64,000 nucleotides of DNA, taken from assembly GCA_964609085.1 (NCBI GenBank), contig CAZSRZ010000007.1, forward strand, positions 15,598-79,597, given 5' to 3'. Each line of letters opens with the position of its first letter. Positions within the stretch are counted from its first letter, which is position 1. Both the position numbers and the translations under genes were made by a program. This DNA is from JANPLG01 sp964609085. GTDB lineage: Bacteria > Armatimonadota > SYMT01. Below are positions 44,933 to 52,195 of this stretch, piece after piece. The notes beneath the pieces are model-generated. The model ran no database searches. It was not told the origin of the DNA and saw nothing but the letters and a program-made list of their open reading frames with translations.

Positions 44933-46978
44933 AGTCTAATCGCTGGGCGCTGCTTCTACAGAATCAGGTGGTCGGCGTCCTACTGGCGCTGACGTTGGCG
45001 GTTCCGCTCCTGTTCGCGGCACCCGTGGGTACCCGGATCGGCCAACTGACGGCCTACGCCCTTATGGGCCTGCTCCTGTNNNNNNNNNNCGCAGGACCGG
45101 GTGGACTTCACGCGTCTCCGGACTTACGTGATGTCGGGTCCGAATCTCCCCATTCTTCTCTACCTGATCTGGAGCTTCGTCTCTCTCATCTTCAGCCCGG
45201 AACCTTTCTACAGCCGCCTGGCCTTCGGTCAGCTCCTGTTCGGTACCGTGGTCTATGCCGTCATCGTCTACCAGTTCCGCCACCGCTCGCAGGTCAAGGC
45301 GCTCCTCTCCACCCTGACACTCGTCACCGTTGCTGTCGTCCTGGGGTCGATGGCTTCGGCCGGCAGATCCAACCTCCTGGACATGGGCGGCTGGTTCCAC
45401 GATCGTCAGCTCTTCGGAGCATTCCTCGCGATGCTTCTGCCGGTGCTGATCGGCATCGGGGCGGGCGCACGTAGCCCTTGGACCCGCACCAGCGCACAGG
45501 TGGTCGCGGTTCTCACGGCGGGAGCCCTCCTGCTCACGCGCGGTCGGTCATCTCTGTTCGGCGTCATCGTCGGCCTGATCGTGTTCGCCATTCTGGGTGC
45601 TGTCTACGTCTGGAAGCTCCGGGAGATGATGCGGAAGAAGCACACCGCCCTCCTCACGCCAGTGCTGGCACTGATCGTGCTGGGGATCTTCCTTGTCTTC
45701 AGTGGCGTCGGCGGCGGAGTCTTCGATCGCTTCAGCGGGTCCGGCAACCTGATGAACGACGACAGCGTGCGGGACCGGATGGTTCTGTGGCAGACGGCTC
45801 TCAAGGTGGTCGGGCAGCATCCGGTGGTCGGATGCGGCATCGGTGCCTACGCAATGGCGCAGGCGATCGCCAATCCCGCGGCGTCCCAGCCGCTGCCGGT
45901 GATCCGGCAGCTTGGGCCGTCGCTCCACGAGAGCCCGCACAACACCTACCTGCAGGTGGCGGCGGAGACCGGAGTTGTTGGCCTCGGTTTGTTGCTCGCC
46001 ATTTTCGCGCTCTTCTTCTACTACGGTGCGAGGGCGTTGCCTCGGTTGGAGAAAGGGCTACGCAAGTACACGTTGATCGGCTGCATGGCCTCGATGGCTG
46101 GGATGATGGTGGACGCCTTCAGCAATCCCGGCTTCGCCTACCCAGAGGTCGCGACCTTCGTGTGGATCGTCCTCGGTGTCGGCATGTGCGCCGCCGGGCT
46201 CGGCCAGGAAGTCCCCTCGCCAGCACGAGCAGCACGGGAGAGAGAAGCCGACGGTCCCGTTCTCGGGGTGCCCCGCTTCCTTTACCGTGGCTTCCGGACG
46301 GCGGCTCTCGGGTGTCTCGTCATCTGGCTTGGCACGGTTGTCTGGGACATGCACAGCGTGGGTGCTGCGGCGGCAGGTCTCTTCGATGAGGTCTCCAAGA
46401 ACCGCAATCCCGACATCCAGAACCAGGGCGGCGGGCGGGGTGGTCGTCCGATCTACTGCGACTTCATCACCCGGCTCGATCTCGACTTCCTCAACGACGG
46501 CATCCCACCGACGCAGGCCTTCGACATCAATGCCGGGTCCATCTACTCGGATCGGCTGGCCGTCTTCCACATCTTCGCGTTGACCGACGACAAGCGGTTC
46601 TTCGCCGATGTGACTTCCGAGGGCGACAACATCCGGTTCAAGCTCCACGGGCTGCAGGGCAAGTTCTCCTACTCCGCCAGCAGTAATGACCCGCGGTACT
46701 TCTACACGCCTTCGCCGAAGGACAAGGGGAAGACCGGAACGATCGAAGTCTCTTACGAGTGCCGCCGTCCCGCGGAAATCTTCCGCACTCGTTTCACGCT
46801 GACGATCCTCCCCAGCGACGCGCCGATCAACGAATCGGCGTTCAGCGCGGGACGTCAGCATGACTCAGGCGGCCAGTTCTCGATCTTCGACCCCCGGTTC
46901 GCTCCCTTCCTGGCCTCTCTCCAGCCCGTCATCGCGGACCGGGATGAAGAGAAGGCCACCGAGGTTGCGGCTCCGTAA
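44929..46978 (+). CDS. O-antigen ligase/polymerase (Wzy_C) with extra C-terminal domain; broken by scaffold gap
   Basis: Starts at GTG 44929 and is read in one frame to 45079 and, after the 10-N gap, in a different frame from about 45092 to 46978. The frame change is explained by the unknown gap size, so I treat it as one gene. The protein has about ten membrane segments, a periplasmic loop with the Wzy_C pattern SPHNTYLQVAAETG (45930-45971), and a last membrane segment near 46330. About 200 soluble residues follow, with a beta-rich stretch resembling an Ig-like fold. It probably ligates or polymerises the glycan in the periplasm. Confidence 0.82.
45080..45089. other. Assembly gap (10 N)
   Basis: Ten N bases inside the ligase gene. 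The flanking frames agree only if the true gap length is a multiple of three, which 10 is not, so the N number is a placeholder. Confidence 0.97.
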
Positions 46979-47003
46979 CCGGCTCACCGTCGTCGTACCA
47001 GTC

Positions 47004-47029
47004 AAGGGCCGCCCGAAAGGGCGGCCCTT
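47004..47029 (+). terminator. Strong GNRA-loop hairpin, probable terminator or attenuator
   Basis: An 11-base perfect stem (AAGGGCCGCCC / GGGCGGCCCTT) around a GAAA loop, 25 bases after the ligase stop. Only a weak T-rich tail (TTCTACTT) follows, so termination may be partial, letting some transcription reach rmlC 18 bases later. Confidence 0.65.
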
Positions 47030-47047
47030 CTACTTGGATGGGTTTGC

Positions 47048-47605
47048 GTGATGCGTTGTGTGGAAACGGAGTTGCCCGGGGTGCTGATCCTGGAGCCGCA
47101 GATCTTCAGAGACCCTCGCGGCTTTTTTCTGGAGAGCTACCATCTGGGGAAGATGTCCGCTCTGGGTATTCCGAACTCTTTCGTGCAGGACAACCATTCG
47201 CGCAGCGTGCGGGGGACCGTGCGGGGGCTGCATTACCAGATCGGAAAACCACAGGCGAAGCTGTGTCGCGTAGTCTTCGGTGCCGTACTGGACGTGGTGG
47301 TGGATCTCCGACGGGGCTCACCCACCTTCGGGCGGCACGTCAGCGTGGAACTCTCCGCGGAGAATGCCCGGATGATCTTTGTCCCCCGAGGCTTCGCGCA
47401 CGGATTCGCCGTTCTCTCGGAGTCTGCCGACTTCCTTTACAAGTGTGACGAGTTCTACCACGGTCCTGCCGACCGGGGGGTGGTGTGGAACGACCCGGAT
47501 CTCCAGGTCCATTGGCCGTTTCACGAGCCTTTGCTGTCGGAGAAGGATGCACGGCTCCCTCGTCTTGCGGAGGTCCCCGCGGACGAGTTGCCGGTTTGGG
47601 GGTAG
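47048..47605 (+). CDS. rmlC: dTDP-4-dehydrorhamnose 3,5-epimerase
   Basis: A 185-residue cupin of the usual RmlC length. DPRGFFLESYH, VRGLHYQ with catalytic His62, VVVDLRRGSPTFG and the Tyr in FLYKCDEFY are all present. It epimerises C3 and C5 of dTDP-4-keto-6-deoxyglucose in dTDP-L-rhamnose synthesis. The other rml genes are not obvious next to it; the nucleotidyltransferase at 18843 and SDRs at 19811 and 39999 are only distant candidates. GTG 47048 and ATG 47051 are both possible starts. Confidence 0.94.
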   Translation: MMRCVETELPGVLILEPQIFRDPRGFFLESYHLGKMSALGIPNSFVQDNHSRSVRGTVRGLHYQIGKPQAKLCRVVFGAVLDVVVDLRRGSPTFGRHVSVELSAENARMIFVPRGFAHGFAVLSESADFLYKCDEFYHGPADRGVVWNDPDLQVHWPFHEPLLSEKDARLPRLAEVPADELPVWG

Positions 47606-47670
47606 CGTGTTCCCCGGGTTGCACATGACGCACTGTGCGTGCACTCTGCCCAGAGAAGGAACGAAGCGGT

Positions 47671-48579
47671 ATGGAGCATCCGACATTGCCTGACATGGAC
47701 TCCGCCAGCGCGGAGCGGATCCGTCTTGCATGCGCCGCCGATCTCTATATGCGGGGAGTGCTGCCGCTGGAGGATGCCGCGGCTGCCGCCGGCCGGTCGA
47801 TCACCGCCTTCGAGCGAGAGATTGCCGACAGCTTCCGTGCCGGTCCCCTTGGTGCGGGTGGGGGCGAGGCGGTTCGTCCCACTCAGAGCATCCTCCTCTC
47901 GGTGGTGATCCCCGTCTACAACGAGTGCCACACCTTCCTGACGTTGCTCGACGCCGTGCGCGCAGTGCCGGTGCATAAGGAGATCCTGATCATCGACGAT
48001 TGTTCGCGGGACGGTACCCGCGAGCTCTTGCAGGCGCAAGTTGACGGCAAGATCCCGGGTGTTCGCGTCTTCTACCAGGATGTCAATCAGGGTAAGGGCG
48101 CGGCCTTGCGACGCGGCTTCCAGGAAGCCCAAGGGGACATCGTCCTCGTCCAGGATGCTGACCTGGAGTACGACCCGCGCGAGTATCCCCAACTCCTGGA
48201 TCCGATCCTGGCGGGTAAGGCCGACGTGGTGTACGGCTCCCGGTTCCAGGGCGGGCCGCACCGCGTGCTCTATTTCTGGCACAGCGTCGGCAACATGGTC
48301 CTGACGACGCTCTCGAACATGATGACTGACCTGAACCTGACGGACATGGAGACTTGCTACAAGGTCTTCAAGCGGGAGGTCATCCAGGGCATTCCGCTGC
48401 GCCAAGACCGATTCGGTTTTGAGCCGGAGGTCACGGCGAAGATTGCCCGGCGAGGGTGGCGGATCTTTGAGGTGCCGATCAGCTACTCTGGTCGCAGCTA
48501 CGCCGAGGGAAAGAAGATCGGCTGGAAGGACGGGGTCCAGGCGATCTACTGCATCCTTCGCTACGCCTTCCGAGACTGA
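47671..48579 (+). CDS. GT2-family glycosyltransferase (DPM1/polyprenyl-phosphate sugar synthase-like) with N-terminal extension
   Basis: A 302-residue protein. The catalytic core starts near residue 75 with LSVVIPVYNE, then IIDDCSRDGT, NQGKGAALRRGF and the DAD metal site in VQDADLEYDP. GFEPEVTAKIARRGW and YSGRSYAEGKKIGWKDG are the signature of enzymes making polyprenyl-phosphate mannose or glucose. These donors feed GT-C enzymes, two of which lie in this cluster. The first 70 residues, before the core, are helical and include a possible helix-turn-helix-like pair; most family members lack this. ATG 47671 is preferred over GTG 47635 because AAGGAA precedes it. Confidence 0.88.
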   Translation: MEHPTLPDMDSASAERIRLACAADLYMRGVLPLEDAAAAAGRSITAFEREIADSFRAGPLGAGGGEAVRPTQSILLSVVIPVYNECHTFLTLLDAVRAVPVHKEILIIDDCSRDGTRELLQAQVDGKIPGVRVFYQDVNQGKGAALRRGFQEAQGDIVLVQDADLEYDPREYPQLLDPILAGKADVVYGSRFQGGPHRVLYFWHSVGNMVLTTLSNMMTDLNLTDMETCYKVFKREVIQGIPLRQDRFGFEPEVTAKIARRGWRIFEVPISYSGRSYAEGKKIGWKDGVQAIYCILRYAFRD

Positions 48580-48639
48580 CCAAGCCGGACAAGGGTCGGT
48601 CCCCCGGTGCGAAGACGCTTCCCGAACCGCCGTGCGCTC

Positions 48640-48658
48640 CGTCGCCCCCCGGGCGACG
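48640..48658. terminator. Hairpin between convergent genes, possible bidirectional terminator
   Basis: Perfect 8-base stem CGTCGCCC / GGGCGACG with a CCC loop, lying between the ends of the GT2 gene and the - strand hydrolase gene. There is no T tract, so assignment is tentative. Confidence 0.4.
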
Positions 48659-48679
48659 CCGATCGGCGGAGGCTCCGGG

Positions 48680-50686
48680 TTACTCCCGGCGGAGGAGTTC
48701 TTCGATCGTGTTCTTGATCTCGACGTCGAGGAGCCCGGTCCGTGCCTGGTAGTTCTCAGTCCTGCCGAGGCCGTGGTAAAGCGCTCGAACGGGCTGATAC
48801 AACCGGCTCGTCTGCTCTTCGTCTGCGGGCATCCCATCGAGTCGCACGGGATCGAGGACCATCACTGGAGCCGGAGCAGCCAGCGCGGAGAGCATTGGGA
48901 TGTCCCCCGCGGCCAGAAGGTCCGGGCAGAAGATCGCCATTCGGTGGGCATGGGGGACCCCTTCTGTCTGGAAGGTGGCTGGCCCCCCCAGCGCGACGGC
49001 AAGGGGGATAGTCGGCTCCAGAGCCCGCGCCGCCAGGACCGCCAGCGCCGATTCGCGCCACCCCAGGATGGCAGGCAAGCTGCTTGGACCGTCCGCGCCG
49101 AGCAGCAAGCAAGCATCCAGGATGTCGGCGACCCACTGGCCAAGCAACGGTCGGCCGATCCAGAGCCCCCATTCGACCAGCGTGTGGTCCGGAATATCCG
49201 CACCGAGTGCCTGGCCGGGCAGCGTCAGTTCGGCGCAACCGCGCGGCGTGATCGCCCAGAGCGGGTGACCGGCAGATGAAAGCTGGTCCGCAAGTCGGGT
49301 CTGGAGGGCGGCCTCACTACCGAGGGGACTGACCAGCAGCATGGGTCGGCCCAATCCCTCGCCGCGGCGGCGGATCGGTAACTCCACGCCGTCGCGTGTC
49401 CGGAAACTCGCTCTGGCCGCACCCCACGCAGGGATTGCCGCTTTGCTGGCCGTCAGCCCAAGAGCCCGGATGAGAGCGGCGATCCGGCGGTCACGCTCGG
49501 CCTTCCACAGCTCATGTTCACCTGCCAGAGCCTCCGAGTCCTGTCCCGTCGCCTGGCGCGTTCGGCGCGAGATCCAGCTCACGGTCGTCATCACCAGCGG
49601 GGGGCGCCCGCCGGGCGGAAAGCAGGCCAGATCCGCCGGCGACTCGATGCGGTAGCTCGGGTCGGGAATGGGTGAGCCGTCGCCTTCGCTGCGCAGCCCC
49701 CGCGCCATCCATCCGTACATCGCCTCGCGCATGGGCCGGCTGTAGTCGTGACCGCTTTCGAATACCTGGTGCCGCAGGTTGGCCTCTTTCCCCATCGCGG
49801 CGAAGTAGCCATGCGCGCGGTCCACTGCTTCACGGGCGGAGATCGGACCGAAATGGTAGGAATCCCGGCTGGCAGTGATCACCAGCACGCTGCCCGGGGC
49901 GACGATGCCGAGTAGATCTCCCTCTTCGGCGAAGGTCAGGCCTCCCCGAACGACCTCGTCCACACAACACGCTGTCTGGAGGTAATCGTGCCAGGTGCCG
50001 ACGCTGCACACGGGGACGGCGCACTTGATCCGGGGATCGAAGGCGGCCAGGTGGGTGGTCTGGTTGCCTCCTCCACTCGCTCCGGTGCAGCCGAGCCGGT
50101 TGGGGTCCACCTCGGGTCGTGACTGGAGCAGGTCCAGCGCCCGGACGTTGTCGTAGAGTTGCAGCCCCCAGAGGGGAGTCCCGGTCGGCCAGAGGCCCGC
50201 ACCCAGCAAGCCGCCGTGGTATTCGTTGCGGCCCTCAACCGTGCCTCGCTCACCGGCACCCCAGGCGTCCAGCGTGAGGCAGACAAACCCGAGCTTTGCC
50301 AGTCCCGCGCACCGGCTCTGGACGACGGGATCGCGCCGCGCGCCACTCCAGTGCCCGTGGACGCCGAGCACCGCAGGGAGGCGGCCCGAGGCCGTCGGGA
50401 GGTAGAGCGACGCCGTGGCGAACACCCCCTCCCGCGTCTGAAACACCAATCGCTCGATGCGGTATCCGTCGCGCTTGATGACCCCAAGCGTCTGGGGGGT
50501 GAGCGGGCATTTCTTCTCCGGCCACTCCCCGGCTGCCGCTTGCAGCGCGCCGCGGATGCGGGCAGCTCGGGCCCGCACTTCGTCGGCCGAGTTCGGCGGC
50601 GGGTCCGACGAGCGCAAGCGGAGTCCCGTCTCCGAGATCCACGCGCGATAGCCGTCGGCGAACGGGTTGGTGGTGTTCTGCTGCAT
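48680..50686 (-). CDS. Tandem alpha/beta hydrolase (acetyl xylan esterase/prolyl oligopeptidase-like)
   Basis: A 668-residue protein. The first half is a complete alpha/beta hydrolase: oxyanion region GVHGHWSG, nucleophile Ser204 in GASGGG, and the likely catalytic His in ESGHDYSRP; the fold resembles AXE1-type esterases. The second half repeats the hydrolase topology, but at the expected nucleophile elbow the sequence is GWRESALA, without G-x-S-x-G, so it is probably inactive or structural. No signal peptide is visible. It is the last gene of a - strand group; GAGGTCGGG precedes its ATG. Confidence 0.8.
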   Translation of the reverse strand: MQQNTTNPFADGYRAWISETGLRLRSSDPPPNSADEVRARAARIRGALQAAAGEWPEKKCPLTPQTLGVIKRDGYRIERLVFQTREGVFATASLYLPTASGRLPAVLGVHGHWSGARRDPVVQSRCAGLAKLGFVCLTLDAWGAGERGTVEGRNEYHGGLLGAGLWPTGTPLWGLQLYDNVRALDLLQSRPEVDPNRLGCTGASGGGNQTTHLAAFDPRIKCAVPVCSVGTWHDYLQTACCVDEVVRGGLTFAEEGDLLGIVAPGSVLVITASRDSYHFGPISAREAVDRAHGYFAAMGKEANLRHQVFESGHDYSRPMREAMYGWMARGLRSEGDGSPIPDPSYRIESPADLACFPPGGRPPLVMTTVSWISRRTRQATGQDSEALAGEHELWKAERDRRIAALIRALGLTASKAAIPAWGAARASFRTRDGVELPIRRRGEGLGRPMLLVSPLGSEAALQTRLADQLSSAGHPLWAITPRGCAELTLPGQALGADIPDHTLVEWGLWIGRPLLGQWVADILDACLLLGADGPSSLPAILGWRESALAVLAARALEPTIPLAVALGGPATFQTEGVPHAHRMAIFCPDLLAAGDIPMLSALAAPAPVMVLDPVRLDGMPADEEQTSRLYQPVRALYHGLGRTENYQARTGLLDVEIKNTIEELLRRE

Positions 50687-50698
50687 CCCGACCTCAAA

Positions 50699-50715
50699 GG
50701 AGACCGACGGTCTCC
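50699..50715. repeat. Perfect inverted repeat upstream of the tandem hydrolase gene
   Basis: GGAGACC / GGTCTCC, a 7-base stem with a 3-base loop, sits between two - strand genes, 13 bases before the hydrolase start. It may be an operator, an RNA hairpin that controls the downstream gene, or chance. Confidence 0.35.
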
Positions 50716-50725
50716 GCTATCGACA

Positions 50726-51271
50726 TCAGCCGCCTTTGAGCTTGACCGGCTTCGGGAAGCGGAGTTCAACTCGGTACTCGTTGGCGGTGACCCCCGCCTC
50801 GGCGCACGTGAGCAGAATCCGGGTGAGACTGGTGAGCTTTGGGTCGTAGTCAACGACGGCGAGTCGGGTGTTTGCGTCGATGATGGCCGTCTGCACTCCC
50901 TTCAGGCGCTGCAAGGCGGCCGTCACCTGTCCTGCCTGATCCGCGGACTTCAGTTGGGGGATCTCGAGCGCGGCTTTTTCGTAGAGCTCCGGGTGGGGCG
51001 CCCGGGCACCGGCGGGCAGGCCGGCGTCTGCGGACGCAGCCGATCTTGCGGGCGGCGTTGGCCGCTTCGGCCCGACGCCTCGGGACGCGAGCCGAATGGG
51101 GACCTTTGCGGTTGGGGCGCGGCGCGGCGCGGCCGCGGTTGCCGACCCCAGCGAGAGCACGACCACCAGATGGATCAGGCCGCGCCGGGGGAGCCAGGAA
51201 GGGGGGGATAGGTGGGACATCAGCCACGACTGCGACACTTGCCCCCGGCCCCGGGTTTCATCGGATCCCAT
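50726..51271 (-). CDS. Exported HMA-like domain protein without metal-binding cysteines
   Basis: A 181-residue protein. The N-terminus has about 30 polar/basic residues, then a hydrophobic stretch (LIHLVVVLSLGSATAAA) that looks like a late signal peptide or anchor. A Pro/Ala/Arg-rich linker follows. The last 70 residues fit a ferredoxin-like heavy-metal-associated fold (QVTAALQRLKGVQTAIID ... LAVVDYDP), but the CxxC metal site is absent. Start ATG 51271 is chosen because GGGGAGG at 51281-51287 lies at ideal distance; ATG 51220 inside also precedes the hydrophobic stretch. Function unknown. Confidence 0.7.
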   Translation of the reverse strand: MGSDETRGRGQVSQSWLMSHLSPPSWLPRRGLIHLVVVLSLGSATAAAPRRAPTAKVPIRLASRGVGPKRPTPPARSAASADAGLPAGARAPHPELYEKAALEIPQLKSADQAGQVTAALQRLKGVQTAIIDANTRLAVVDYDPKLTSLTRILLTCAEAGVTANEYRVELRFPKPVKLKGG

Positions 51272-51280
51272 CAAGCGGTA

Positions 51281-51287
51281 CCTCCCC
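51281..51287 (-). promoter_or_regulatory. Shine-Dalgarno site for the HMA-like gene
   Basis: GGGGAGG on the - strand, nine bases before ATG 51271. It decides between the two possible starts of that gene. Confidence 0.55.
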
Positions 51288-51294
51288 TGCGGCT

Positions 51295-51630
51295 TCATGG
51301 GATCGGCGGCAGACCAAAGCGGTCAGCCAACGCAGACCACAGCAGGCTCGCCAGAGTTAGCACCATCACGAGCGACCAGAAAGCCATGATCACCAGCGGG
51401 TGCCTGAGGATGCAATCGCTCCGGTTAACCCCCAGCATCGCCGCGCGGGCGTAGAAGTAGACTGCCAGCCCGCTAGCCAGCAGCACCGCGGGCTTGGGGA
51501 AGAGGGCGATCAGCCCAATAGACCCGATCTTGCACCAGGTGAAGCCCAGGTGTTCGAAGCGGCCAGCCGCCGCCGCGTTGTGCTCGATGGGCGCGGGCCC
51601 GGAGCCGGTGTTGCCCGCAGCCGGGCTCAT
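51295..51630 (-). CDS. Small membrane protein of unknown function
   Basis: A 111-residue protein with two or three hydrophobic segments (around residues 35-58 and 80-98) separated by a basic loop with RSDCILRHP. I do not recognise a family. Its start overlaps the stop of the VOC gene by four bases and the HMA-like gene starts 23 bases after its end, so the three are co-expressed. Confidence 0.7.
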   Translation of the reverse strand: MSPAAGNTGSGPAPIEHNAAAAGRFEHLGFTWCKIGSIGLIALFPKPAVLLASGLAVYFYARAAMLGVNRSDCILRHPLVIMAFWSLVMVLTLASLLWSALADRFGLPPIP

Positions 51631-52016
51631 TCGGGTTCAACCCCCGCCCCGGCCTGGAAGAGGGCGCAGACGGCGCCTGCCGGGTCTCGGATCACGCACA
51701 TCCAACCCTCCCCAACGCTTCGGGGCCCGTGGACGATTTCCCCACCCAACGCCACGGCCTGAGCGGCGCTGCCTCGCGCGTCCGGGACGTTGATGTAGAG
51801 GAGCCACTGGGGTGGGATACTGGCGTTTTCGCCGCGGGCGTGACAGATTCCGGCGACCACTTCATCGTCCCCGCCGCCGATCATGCAGTAGTCGGAGTAG
51901 CCGTCCATAGGTTCGGCCGACCAGCGCCAGCCGACCACCTGGGAGTAGAAGTCGCGAATCCCGTCCGCATCCGGCACGGACAGGTCATGCCACGTGATCT
52001 TGCCTGAGTCCGACAT
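51627..52016 (-). CDS. VOC (glyoxalase/bleomycin-resistance)-fold protein
   Basis: A 129-residue protein made of two beta-alpha-beta3 modules. ITWHDLSVPDADGIRDFYSQVVGW is module one, with a potential metal ligand His early in the chain, and LLYINVPDARGSAAQAVALGG opens module two; DPAGAVCALFQ is the typical end. Such small proteins bind metals or small ligands. Start ATG 52016 has GGAGGTGA five bases upstream, a near-perfect Shine-Dalgarno site; longer versions are not supported. Confidence 0.88.
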   Translation of the reverse strand: MSDSGKITWHDLSVPDADGIRDFYSQVVGWRWSAEPMDGYSDYCMIGGGDDEVVAGICHARGENASIPPQWLLYINVPDARGSAAQAVALGGEIVHGPRSVGEGWMCVIRDPAGAVCALFQAGAGVEPE

Positions 52017-52195
52017 GTGGGTCACCTCCAACTCCCGGCCGACCCGGGGGAATGCCACGACTCCCGTTCGACGAGGGCCGCGCTGGGGCCTGCAGCCCAG
52101 GATGCGATCTGCCGGATCAGCGAGTTCCGGACGGATCACCTGCCCGAAACGAGGGGGCCCGCCGGGACTCACACTCTCTCCGGAGGCCAGTATCC
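52017..52195. promoter_or_regulatory. Divergent intergenic region between VOC gene and sulfatase operon
   Basis: 179 bases between two divergent genes, so promoters for both directions must lie here. I could not identify convincing -35/-10 boxes. GGAGGTGA for the - strand gene (52022-52029) and CGGAGG for the + strand sulfatase (52181-52186) are clear ribosome-binding sites. Confidence 0.5.

Noticed and set aside
45090..45474. Continuation of the ligase frame directly across the N gap in phase 1
   Set aside because: The translation after the gap loses the membrane-protein character, while phase 2 gives a normal Wzy_C protein. The 10 N are a placeholder length.
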